This document shows positions 8,694 through 17,539 of a stretch of DNA of 64,000 nt, piece after piece. This DNA comes from Bacillota bacterium (lineage in GTDB: Bacteria; Bacillota; Clostridia; Saccharofermentanales; DTU023), in the NCBI GenBank assembly GCA_023426575.1, contig JAFAAL010000014.1:1-64000 (forward strand), read 5' to 3'. Within the stretch, counting starts at the first letter, position 1. Every line of letters starts with the position of its first letter. Under the pieces are notes generated by a model. That model made no database searches and had not been told where the DNA came from. It was given only the letters and a program-made list of their open reading frames with translations. The translations under genes and the position numbers were made by a program.

Positions 8694-11359
8694 GACAGTT
8701 CCTTTAGCTGCTCGAGGTGATTGAGATGTTGACTCTTGAGAGCCTCATATTCTTCTAACTTGCTGCGTTCTGCAGCGACAACATGGGCTGGGGCTCGGGA
8801 AACAAAATTCTGATTGGCGAGCTTCTTTTCTTGCGCCGTGATCAGTCCTGAGACTTTTGCCAGTTCAGATTGCAGTCTTTCCAGTTCAGCCTTGGTATCG
8901 ATCAGGTCGGCCAGCGGTAAATAGAGGGTCAGTTCTGGCAAGACGATGGCATGTGAGCTCTTGGCCAGATCTTCACTGAGGTCGACGCGCTCAATCTCTT
9001 CAATCTTTGCCAGGCGAGAGAGAATTGCCGCCGCGCCGAGGACTGTCTCCGCGACGTTCTGATCGGAGGTCTGTAGATAGCCCCTGATAATCTTCTGGGC
9101 GGGGACATTGAGATCAGCCCTCGCAGTTCTCACCCCGCGAATGACGCGCAAGAGGAGATCGACTTCAGCCGTGGCCTGCTGGTCTTCCGCATCGCGCTCT
9201 AATTGGGGCCAGCTCGAAGTGATGAGCAGACCCTCCTCATGTTTGAGCTCAGCATAGATTTCCTCTGTCACAAAGGGCATGATGGGATGGAGCAGCTTGA
9301 CAATGACTGTCAGCGCAAAGTTCATCACCGATAGGACGACAGAGACCTCGCGCTCGTCCTCACTCTTGAGGCGCTCCTTGCTCATCTCGAGATACCAGTC
9401 GCAGAAAAGATCCCAGGCAAAAGCGACAATCTTATCCAGAGCCAGAGAGAAATCTAGGCTCTCATAATGGCGTGAACAATCTTCGATACAGTCAAAAAGA
9501 TGATCCAGAAGCCACTTGTCTTCTCTGGCCAAGGCACTGCGGTCTATCTCTTCAATATTTTGAATCTGATCTTCTGACTTGAGATTCATGCGGAAAAAAC
9601 GCATGGCATTCCAGAGCTTATTCATGAAGTTGCGGCCCGCTTCCACTTTTTGCTGGTAAAAGCGCATATCCTTGCCGACAGCAGTTCCGTTGAAGAGAGC
9701 GTAGCGCAAACTATCTGTACCACTTTGATCAATGACCTCAACAGGATCAATCCCATTATCGAGCGACTTGGACATCTTCCGTCCCAGTTCGTCTCGAACG
9801 ATCCCATGGATGCCCACTTTGGCAAATGGCAGTTCTCCCGTGTATTCGAGCCCCGAAAAAATCATCCGTGAGACCCAAAGAGGCAGGATATCGTAGCCCG
9901 TGATGAGCAACTGATTCGGATAATAGCGCTTATAATCATCGGTCTGATGGGGCCAGCCCAAGGTTGAGAACGGCCAGAGCGCCGAAGAAAACCAGGTATC
10001 CAGTGTATCCTCATCTTGGATGAGATCACGTGAGCCACAGGCCTCACAATTCTCAGGTGTTTTGCGCGCGACCGTGATATGACCGCAGTCCTGACAATAC
10101 CACGCAGGAATGCGGTGGCCCCACCACAGTTGGCGTGAAATACACCAATCTCGAATATTGCGCATCCAATTGAGATAAGTCTTGTTAAAGAAATCAGGGA
10201 TGAATTCAATATCGCCGTTCTCAGCAGCGGCAATCGCCGGAGCGGCCAGCGACTTCATCGCGACCCACCACTGCAGGGAGAGGCGGGGCTCGATGGCGCC
10301 GTGACAGCGGGTACAATGCGAGACGTTGTGCTGCATGTCCTCGACCTTGAGCAGAACCCCAGACTCCTTGAGATCTTCGACGATTCTCTCTCGACACTCG
10401 GCAATCGTCAAACCCTCATACCGTCCCCCGAGCTCATTAATCAGGCCGTCATCCGTAAAGACATCTATGATCTCAAGATCATGTTTCAAGCCGATCTCAT
10501 AGTCGTTGGGGTCGTGGGCTGGTGTAATCTTGACACAGCCTGTGCCGAAATCACGCTCCACGTAATCGTCCGCAATGATTTTGATCTCTCGACCGACGAG
10601 GGGCAGAAGGCAAGTGAGACCAACATAGTCGCGATAGCGCTCATCATCAGGATGCACAGCCACCGCGGTGTCGCCGAGCATAGTCTCAGGGCGTGTCGTC
10701 GCAATCTCCAGATACTCTCCCGGCCGCTCCACGATAGGGTAGGCAAGGTGATAAAAATGCCCCGGGCTCTCGAGATATTCAGTCTCAGCATCAGAAATAG
10801 AGGTTCCGCAATCACTACACCAATTGATCATGCGCTCGCCTCGATAGATCAACCCCTTTTCATAGAGCCGGCAGAACGCTTCGACAACCGCCTCACTCAA
10901 ACCCGCATCGAGGGTAAAGCGCAGACGCGACCAATCACAGGAGATGCCCAGGCGCTTGGCCTGCTCGACAATGCGGCTCCCATATTTATCTTTCCAGGCC
11001 CAGGCCTCATCGAGAAAAGCCTCACGGCCTAAGAGATGTTTTTCCTTGCCCTCGGCTCGCAGCTTGGCGACCACTTTGGCCTCCGTGGCGATCGAAGCGT
11101 GGTCCGTTCCTGGCAAATAGAGCGTCTCGTAGCCACACATGCGCTTGTAGCGAATGGCAATGTCCTGCATCGAAAGATCGAGGGCATGCCCTATGTGTAG
11201 CTGTCCCGTGATATTAGGCGGTGGCATGACAATGGTAAAAGGTTCTTTATGGCGACCCCGCTGGGGTTTAAAGCAGTCTTTCTTCTGCCACTGCTCGTAG
11301 ATATCACGCTCGCGCATCTGAGGTTCAAAATGCAGGGCAATGTCTTTAAAATCTTTCAT
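8690..11359 (-). CDS. valS: Valine--tRNA ligase
   Basis: A class I aminoacyl-tRNA synthetase that charges tRNA-Val. Within 889 residues the class I HIGH motif appears as GQLHIGHAL near residue 55 and the KMSKS loop near residue 526. The editing (CP1) domain, anticodon-binding domain and the C-terminal coiled coil typical of ValRS (residues about 825-889) are present. It overlaps the upstream esterase-like gene by 14 bases and ligA by 4, so it sits inside an operon and lacks room for a T-box leader of its own. Confidence 0.98.
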   Translation of the reverse strand: MKDFKDIALHFEPQMRERDIYEQWQKKDCFKPQRGRHKEPFTIVMPPPNITGQLHIGHALDLSMQDIAIRYKRMCGYETLYLPGTDHASIATEAKVVAKLRAEGKEKHLLGREAFLDEAWAWKDKYGSRIVEQAKRLGISCDWSRLRFTLDAGLSEAVVEAFCRLYEKGLIYRGERMINWCSDCGTSISDAETEYLESPGHFYHLAYPIVERPGEYLEIATTRPETMLGDTAVAVHPDDERYRDYVGLTCLLPLVGREIKIIADDYVERDFGTGCVKITPAHDPNDYEIGLKHDLEIIDVFTDDGLINELGGRYEGLTIAECRERIVEDLKESGVLLKVEDMQHNVSHCTRCHGAIEPRLSLQWWVAMKSLAAPAIAAAENGDIEFIPDFFNKTYLNWMRNIRDWCISRQLWWGHRIPAWYCQDCGHITVARKTPENCEACGSRDLIQDEDTLDTWFSSALWPFSTLGWPHQTDDYKRYYPNQLLITGYDILPLWVSRMIFSGLEYTGELPFAKVGIHGIVRDELGRKMSKSLDNGIDPVEVIDQSGTDSLRYALFNGTAVGKDMRFYQQKVEAGRNFMNKLWNAMRFFRMNLKSEDQIQNIEEIDRSALAREDKWLLDHLFDCIEDCSRHYESLDFSLALDKIVAFAWDLFCDWYLEMSKERLKSEDEREVSVVLSVMNFALTVIVKLLHPIMPFVTEEIYAELKHEEGLLITSSWPQLERDAEDQQATAEVDLLLRVIRGVRTARADLNVPAQKIIRGYLQTSDQNVAETVLGAAAILSRLAKIEEIERVDLSEDLAKSSHAIVLPELTLYLPLADLIDTKAELERLQSELAKVSGLITAQEKKLANQNFVSRAPAHVVAAERSKLEEYEALKSQHLNHLEQLKELS

Positions 11360-13514
11360 ACTTATTCTCCTCTAAGCTTGTCATTTCACCTGGGTGCAGA
11401 CCCGTGAGGCGCACGCGATCTATGGTCAGCCCTCCCGTTTCACCAGGATCCTGAATGACAAATTGTAATTCATCTATCCGCATTCTGTCGACCGAGGCCT
11501 GATTGAGATCAAATTGAATTTCCTGCCAAGCAATCGTCTCGTCGATCGTCTCCTTATTAAAGGTGTATTCGCGGCCATTCGTATCACGGAGTTTCAGGGC
11601 AATATATTTGAGGCGGTGATCAGCGCTAAAGAGCTGTATCGTCAAATGGGACCACTGGCTGAGATCGAGCGGAGGATAGTCTGAGGCATAGGTCAGGACG
11701 GGGCCAAAGATGACTGGGCGCTCATCAGCACGTCGATAGGATAACTTGAGAGCAGCCTTGCCATAGCGCTTGTGATCGCGCTCGAGGCTGAAGTCGCCGC
11801 GACCGCTATATATCTGCCAGAGCGGGAAGAAAGCTGGCTTCTGCTCTGCCGTCAAGCGTTCGACTCTGGCCTCATCCGAGAGATACTTGAAGCCCGTAAG
11901 AGCATCACAGTACGTCCACTCGGGACAGGCCAACTGTCTCAGTTCTTCACGATTCAGTCGAAACGGTGTCACAGGCATATCCAGGCTCGAGTAGAGATTG
12001 GCCTGACCGTTGAAATTGTGATAGGCGTAGGTACAGCTAGTCGGGCTGTCAATCTCCTCATGCCAGAGCAGCACGCGGACACCGTAGAGATCCTTGGCCG
12101 TCGCCGGCAGTAAGACCCTCGACTCACCCGCTATGGCAAAACCCTTGAGCTCCGTCTCCCCTTCTTTTAACTTGATGCCACTGCCCATATTGTCAAAACT
12201 CAAGATCAACTTACCACCGACCGATTCTGCCGAGGCCAGCTCAGGCGCCGAGTGGGGCATGTCGTGTTTATAGGCCAGGCCGAGCGCAATCTTTGCCATG
12301 CGCTCACCGACCACACGCTTGGCACGAGGCGTCTCAGGCCGACTATAGGCCCCTCTCATGCCTTCATATTCTGGCGAGAGGTCGTAGACGGGCACGAGCC
12401 CTGCTGGAATGGCCAGGCGGCGGCGGACAACCGCCAACATCTCGTTAAATTCAGCAAGGCGCTCAGGATCCGTCGATGAGGCTAAAAATGGTGGAAGGCT
12501 CGTATAAATGAGCGAAAGCCCCGTGATTGGTGCCTGAAAGATAGATTTAAAGACATTGCTGAGCCGGCGAAAAGCCCGCTGATAATGCGTCGGATAATGG
12601 ACGTCGGCCTCTCCCTGGGCCCAGAGGATTCCGCGGATCGCCATGCCACTAAAGGGAGCAATCTTATGATTGAAGAGAGCCCCCGCCTGATTACGGCGTA
12701 AAAAGGGCATCGGCTCGGCGGCGAGGTCACGCTGCGCAATGGGGCGACGGATTGAACGCTCTTCGCGACGCTCCTCCTCGGGCATCTTGTTCCAATGACG
12801 CGCGTCTCGATAATGTTTGATCTCCTTGAGGTGATTGTTTAAGACGGCGTCTTTTTCTGTAATTTGACGAGGCAGCCAGGCATGAATCATGGCGTCATCA
12901 CTGGCCGCATCGACAATGGCGATAGGACATTTGAGCTCACGGAACAAAGATTTGGCAAAACTAGCTGCGATGGCCGAGATCTCCGCCCGCTTCTGGCTGT
13001 TTCCACCGTACCAGCGCCCCTCAGGGATGTCAGATGTCGCATCATAGCGGTAATTGAACTCACCTGTCGGCAGACCAGATTCTGGGAAGCTAAAGTATCT
13101 GATGTACTTATGCTCTTCCAGCGTGTACCTCTCCTTGTCGAAGTCGCTGTAGCGGGTCGGCATACTCATATTGGATCCACCAGCCGTATACCAGATCTCT
13201 CCAAAGAGCAGATCTTGATAGACCTTGCGTTCGGCACAGGCCTCGATAGTCAGGCGGTAGGTATCAAACGAGGCCTCGATAAAGGGCAGCTTAAATTCGA
13301 AGAAGCCGTCGTCCTCAGCTGTATCTTGTTCCTGAAAGATCAGGCCGTACTGCTTGTCCTCCCGCCGCTGATGGGGACGTTCTGCCGGAAAGCGCTCAAG
13401 AGTTAGTCGGACCTCAGCGCCAGGCAGAGTCTTGCCATAAATCCGCGAGCGCACTCGCTGTTGCAATACCATGTGATCGCCATACCAGGCGGCTAGTCTC
13501 AGGACCTCGTTCAT
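11346..13514 (-). CDS. Sialate O-acetylesterase-like SGNH hydrolase with C-terminal carbohydrate-binding-like domain
   Basis: Enzymes of this family remove acetyl groups from sialic acids or other acylated sugars. The N-terminal 80 residues form a beta domain (LAAWYGDHMVLQQ start). The catalytic Ser block is near residue 110, reading GGSNM where most members have GQSNM; the second block, GILWAQGEADVHYP, is near residue 291. A C-terminal region of about 140 residues (LSQWSHLTIQLFS, LTIDRVRLTG) resembles a jelly-roll sugar-binding module. No signal peptide is visible, which suggests a cytoplasmic enzyme. At 722 residues it is longer than typical members. It lies between pgi and valS and overlaps valS by 14 bases; the substrate is unknown. 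Confidence 0.8.
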   Translation of the reverse strand: MNEVLRLAAWYGDHMVLQQRVRSRIYGKTLPGAEVRLTLERFPAERPHQRREDKQYGLIFQEQDTAEDDGFFEFKLPFIEASFDTYRLTIEACAERKVYQDLLFGEIWYTAGGSNMSMPTRYSDFDKERYTLEEHKYIRYFSFPESGLPTGEFNYRYDATSDIPEGRWYGGNSQKRAEISAIAASFAKSLFRELKCPIAIVDAASDDAMIHAWLPRQITEKDAVLNNHLKEIKHYRDARHWNKMPEEERREERSIRRPIAQRDLAAEPMPFLRRNQAGALFNHKIAPFSGMAIRGILWAQGEADVHYPTHYQRAFRRLSNVFKSIFQAPITGLSLIYTSLPPFLASSTDPERLAEFNEMLAVVRRRLAIPAGLVPVYDLSPEYEGMRGAYSRPETPRAKRVVGERMAKIALGLAYKHDMPHSAPELASAESVGGKLILSFDNMGSGIKLKEGETELKGFAIAGESRVLLPATAKDLYGVRVLLWHEEIDSPTSCTYAYHNFNGQANLYSSLDMPVTPFRLNREELRQLACPEWTYCDALTGFKYLSDEARVERLTAEQKPAFFPLWQIYSGRGDFSLERDHKRYGKAALKLSYRRADERPVIFGPVLTYASDYPPLDLSQWSHLTIQLFSADHRLKYIALKLRDTNGREYTFNKETIDETIAWQEIQFDLNQASVDRMRIDELQFVIQDPGETGGLTIDRVRLTGLHPGEMTSLEENKYERF

Positions 13515-13518
13515 GTTC

Positions 13519-14817
13519 TTAGGACTGCTCCTCTACTCTATAGCCTGGCTTCCCCAGTAGACGGAACATATTGACCTTATAGGCCTCGACGCCTTCTTGG
13601 TCAAAGGGATTGACGCCCAGAAGTCGTGCGGACATGGCGCAGGCCAGCTCAAAGAAGTAGATGAGATAGCCGAGATGGGCTGCATCACAGCGCTCCAGAC
13701 AGATTTCCACGATCGGGACACCACCCGCATGATGCGCCATAAAGGTCGCCTGGCGAGCCACGGCGTTGACCTCGTCAATGGTCTTGCCGAGGAGGTAGTC
13801 GAGACCATCCGAATTGTCTTTGAGATCAGGCAGCCTCAGACTGTTCTCCTCTTGATCGATGACGAGACAAGTTTCAAAGACGATGCGCCGGCCGTCCTGG
13901 ACAAATTGACCGAGCGAGTGCAAGTCCGTCGTAAAGTGCATGGAGCAAGGCAGGAGACCCTTGCCATCCTTGCCCTCACTTTCGCCAAAGAGCTGCTTCC
14001 ACCACTCGGCAAAATAGCAGAGCTCAGGTTCAAAACTGACCAGCGCCTCCGCGAGGAAGCCCTTGCGCTGCAGGCAGTTGCGAATAACCGCGTAGCGGTA
14101 GGCCAAGTTTTCTGACAACTTGGGACTCTCGAGATTGAGCTGAGCGCGATGAGCTCCCTGGATCAGCGTCTCGATATCAATGCCGGCGACAGCGAGGGGC
14201 AAGAGGCCCACAGCCGTCAAGACTGAATAGCGCCCCCCGATATCATCGGGAATTGTAAAAGTCTTCAAGTGGTATTGCTCGGCAAATTGTCTCAGTGCCC
14301 CGCGGGATGCATCCGTCGTCGCGACAATGCGCTCTGCGAGGGCCTCCTGGCCATATTTTTCGACAATGAGCTGCCGCAGAAGGCGGAAGGCGATGGCAGG
14401 TTCGGTCGTCGTCCCTGATTTAGAGATGACGTTGAGACAAAAATCCTTGTCTCGGAGGTAATCCAAAAGTTCTGTCAGATATCGACCGCTGATGTTTTGG
14501 CCGGCGAAGACGAGTTCAATCCCCTCCTTCTGTGGAGCGAGAGCTTCATAGCAGGCCTTGGCTCCGAGATATGAGCCCCCGATTCCGATCGTCACGAGGA
14601 CCTCGGCGCGAGTTCTGAGCTGCTTGGCAAGGTCTGAGATCTCTCGGATCAGTTCAGGGTCGACGCGCTCTGGCCAGTCGAGCCAGCCCAAGAACTCACT
14701 ACCTGGACAAGTCTTAGACCTCAGTTCCCGATCGAGAGACTCGACTTGAACAGCCATGCCCTCTAGCTCCGCAGAGCTGATAAAGCCCTCTAAAAACGTC
14801 TCATTAATTCGTAACAT
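13519..14817 (-). CDS. pgi: Glucose-6-phosphate isomerase
   Basis: Pgi interconverts glucose-6-phosphate and fructose-6-phosphate in glycolysis. The 432-residue length is that of the short Firmicutes form. Signatures include GIGGSYLGAKA near residue 80, SKSGTTTEPAIAFR near residue 135, GGRYSVLTAVGLLP near residue 200 and the C-terminal QEGVEAYKVNMF block. It follows the Clp ATPase gene by 22 bases and precedes the esterase-like gene by 4 bases. Confidence 0.97.
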   Translation of the reverse strand: MLRINETFLEGFISSAELEGMAVQVESLDRELRSKTCPGSEFLGWLDWPERVDPELIREISDLAKQLRTRAEVLVTIGIGGSYLGAKACYEALAPQKEGIELVFAGQNISGRYLTELLDYLRDKDFCLNVISKSGTTTEPAIAFRLLRQLIVEKYGQEALAERIVATTDASRGALRQFAEQYHLKTFTIPDDIGGRYSVLTAVGLLPLAVAGIDIETLIQGAHRAQLNLESPKLSENLAYRYAVIRNCLQRKGFLAEALVSFEPELCYFAEWWKQLFGESEGKDGKGLLPCSMHFTTDLHSLGQFVQDGRRIVFETCLVIDQEENSLRLPDLKDNSDGLDYLLGKTIDEVNAVARQATFMAHHAGGVPIVEICLERCDAAHLGYLIYFFELACAMSARLLGVNPFDQEGVEAYKVNMFRLLGKPGYRVEEQS

Positions 14818-14839
14818 ACTGACCTCTCTTCAATATAGA

Positions 14840-17503
14840 CTACGCTTCTAGTGTATACGTAAAATACTCTCTCGGCACAAGTGATTTGTCATCTTTGCGA
14901 TCTTCTTTGAGATCAAAGCGGACATGTGTTTTATCGTTTAATTCCCCTTCGAGATAGAGTTCTGCCAGCACATCTTCAAAGGCCTGGCGAATCACACGGC
15001 GCAGCGGTCTCGCACCAAATTGAGGATCGTATCCCAATTGGACGAGCTTTTCTTTGGCCTCAGGCGTGACTTCCAGGGTCAGGCCCTTGAGCTTGAGAGC
15101 AGTGACCAGTTCTTTAAGCATGAGATCGACAATGGTCAAGAGCTCCTCATGCCCCAACTCGTTAAAGACAATGGTCTCATCGATGCGGTTCAAAAACTCT
15201 GGTCTAAAGCGCTCTCGGAGTGCTGTCTGCACGCGTTCGACGAGGTCTGGACGCAAATCCTTGTTGAAGCCGATACTCGCTCTCTTGAGGCTGGTCCCCG
15301 CATTGGATGTCATGATGATCACCGTGTTTTCAAAATTGACCGTCCGCCCATGGCTGTCTGAGAGCCGGCCGTCATCTAGAATTTGTAAGAGAATATTATA
15401 GACGTCGACGTGGGCCTTTTCGATTTCGTCCAGGAGAATCACTGAGTAGGGATGGCGCCTAACCTTCTCAGAGAGTTGACCCGCGTCGTCATAGCCGACG
15501 TAGCCTGGCGGGGAACCAATCAGCTTGGCCACAGTATGGGCCTCCATATACTCAGACATATCGAGCCGGATGAGATTCTCCTCCGTGTCGAAGAGGGACT
15601 CGGCGAGGGCTTTTGCCGATTCAGTTTTACCGACACCTGTAGGTCCCACAAAGAGGAAAGATGCGGGCTTCTTGAGCTTGCCGAATCCCGCGCGGCGTAG
15701 ACGGACAGCTCGTGCCAGGGCCTGGATGGCCTCCTCTTGACCGATGACTCGCTCACGCAGGCGCGCTTCAAGTTTCAATAATTTTTCGTTCTCTGCTTCG
15801 GTGATCTGCTGAACGGGAATGCCTGTCCAGAGTTCAATGACTTCGGCGACGTCTTCAATGCTGACCTCGTGCCGCTGAAGTTGTTGACGCACTGTCTGGA
15901 GCTCTTCTTCAAGTCCGAGGCGCTCTTGTTTGAGAATCGCCTGCGACTTATAAAACTCGTCGATATCGTCACTGGCCAGATCGGCAATGTCGATGGCGTC
16001 GAGCTCTTGCTCCTTGTCCTTTAACTCGTCTAATTGAAGTTCAAGCTCTCGCTCATGGACCAGCAGTTCGTTGTTTAAGTTTTGACGGCTGCCGGCCTCG
16101 TCGAGGACGTCAATGGCCTTGTCAGGGAGGTAGCGCTCGTTGAGGTAGCGTTGCGTGAGGCGAATGGCGGCGCCGATTGTCGCATCGGGATAGATGACGT
16201 AGTGATGATCGGCATAGTGCGACTTCAAGCCCTGCAAAATATCAAAGGTCTCCTCTACACTCGGCTCTTCAACCATGACTGACTGGAAGCGCCGCTCGAG
16301 GGCAGAGTCCTTTTCGATGTATTTGCGGTACTCTTCTAAGGTCGTGGCCCCAATGACTGAAATCTCGCCCTTGGCAAGTGCTGGCTTCAGGATATTCGCC
16401 GCATTCATCCCTCCTTCGGAATCGCCTGCGGAGATGATGTTATGCAGCTCGTCGATGACGAGAATGACATTGCCCGCCTCTTTAGCATCGTCGATGACAC
16501 CCTTGATTCGAGCCTCAAATTGGCCACGAAACTGAGTGCCCGCAACCAGAGAGGACATATCAATCAGATAGAGCTCCTTGTCGAGGAGCTTTGCCGGCAC
16601 CTGGCCCTCGACGATTCTCTTGGCCAGGCCCTCGGCGATCGCAGTCTTGCCGACGCCCGGCTCACCAATTAGGGCGGGGTTGTTCTTCTGGCGGCGGTTT
16701 AAAATTTGAGTGACCCGCGTCAGTTCCTTGTCGCGGCCGACAATGGGGTCAATCTCATGATTCTTAGCCTTTTCGTTGAGATTGACGCCGAATTGGTATA
16801 GGAATTTATATTTAGGACCACCACGAGCGCTGCGGCGCTTGTTGCCAGCGGCCACCGGTTCCGCTTGCCCCTTGCCCCGCTCCGTCCAACTCTTAAAGAG
16901 CTTTGAGAGCGGATTCTCGTCCTCGCGGCGCGCGGAATCGGAGGAGGAAGAAGGCTGTTTCGCTGAGGTCTCGGACGAGAGGCGCTGACGCTGGCTCTCA
17001 GACTGGCTCTCTTGGCTCCGCTCTTCTCGTTCATTCGCCCGTCTGCTCTGTGCCTCTTGCTGGCCCTCGCCCTCAGAGCGGGGGAATCCCGTTAAAAAGC
17101 GCTTTAAATCGGGGCTGGCCTCACCAAGCTCTGCAAGACTGAAGGGCATCAGTCCACTGTCACTCAAGATGTGCATAGCCCTCTCAGGATCGTCTTCAGA
17201 CAGAGCGCTCTTGAGCTCTTCAAACTCGGGGCTATCTGTGAAGAGCTCGCTCATCTCGATCATCTGCTCCATCTGACCTTCTGGCATCTGGCTGAAGACT
17301 TGGTTGATCTGCTCTTGGATCTCATAAGTCTCACCCTCGCCGAAGCCCCAGAGCTCTAAAATCTTGTGAATGCCTGGGATGCCGAGCTCCTCAGCACAGA
17401 TCAGGCAGAGATTTTTCGGGGGGACGTCTGGCTTGGCAGACTGTCTAATCTGAATAATGGCCTGATTCTGGCCACAGTGTTCGCATTTACCTAAAACTTT
17501 CAT
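14840..17503 (-). CDS. ClpE-like AAA+ Clp ATPase with N-terminal zinc finger
   Basis: A HSP100 unfoldase that would deliver substrates to the ClpP peptidase. Residues 7-36 hold a C4 zinc finger (CEHC ... CLIC), as in ClpE and McsA, in place of the paired ClpN repeats of ClpC. A Ser/Arg/Glu-rich linker runs to about residue 215. Two AAA+ modules follow, with Walker A motifs GEPGVGKT near residue 279 and GPTGVGKT near residue 618, and a coiled-coil middle region around residues 440-560. It is 887 residues long, larger than usual ClpE. No ctsR, mcsA or mcsB neighbours are present. It precedes pgi by 22 bases and follows uvrA by 36. Confidence 0.9.
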   Translation of the reverse strand: MKVLGKCEHCGQNQAIIQIRQSAKPDVPPKNLCLICAEELGIPGIHKILELWGFGEGETYEIQEQINQVFSQMPEGQMEQMIEMSELFTDSPEFEELKSALSEDDPERAMHILSDSGLMPFSLAELGEASPDLKRFLTGFPRSEGEGQQEAQSRRANEREERSQESQSESQRQRLSSETSAKQPSSSSDSARREDENPLSKLFKSWTERGKGQAEPVAAGNKRRSARGGPKYKFLYQFGVNLNEKAKNHEIDPIVGRDKELTRVTQILNRRQKNNPALIGEPGVGKTAIAEGLAKRIVEGQVPAKLLDKELYLIDMSSLVAGTQFRGQFEARIKGVIDDAKEAGNVILVIDELHNIISAGDSEGGMNAANILKPALAKGEISVIGATTLEEYRKYIEKDSALERRFQSVMVEEPSVEETFDILQGLKSHYADHHYVIYPDATIGAAIRLTQRYLNERYLPDKAIDVLDEAGSRQNLNNELLVHERELELQLDELKDKEQELDAIDIADLASDDIDEFYKSQAILKQERLGLEEELQTVRQQLQRHEVSIEDVAEVIELWTGIPVQQITEAENEKLLKLEARLRERVIGQEEAIQALARAVRLRRAGFGKLKKPASFLFVGPTGVGKTESAKALAESLFDTEENLIRLDMSEYMEAHTVAKLIGSPPGYVGYDDAGQLSEKVRRHPYSVILLDEIEKAHVDVYNILLQILDDGRLSDSHGRTVNFENTVIIMTSNAGTSLKRASIGFNKDLRPDLVERVQTALRERFRPEFLNRIDETIVFNELGHEELLTIVDLMLKELVTALKLKGLTLEVTPEAKEKLVQLGYDPQFGARPLRRVIRQAFEDVLAELYLEGELNDKTHVRFDLKEDRKDDKSLVPREYFTYTLEA

Positions 17504-17539
17504 TTTAAAAGAACTTCCTTTAATTCAATCCAAACAGCT

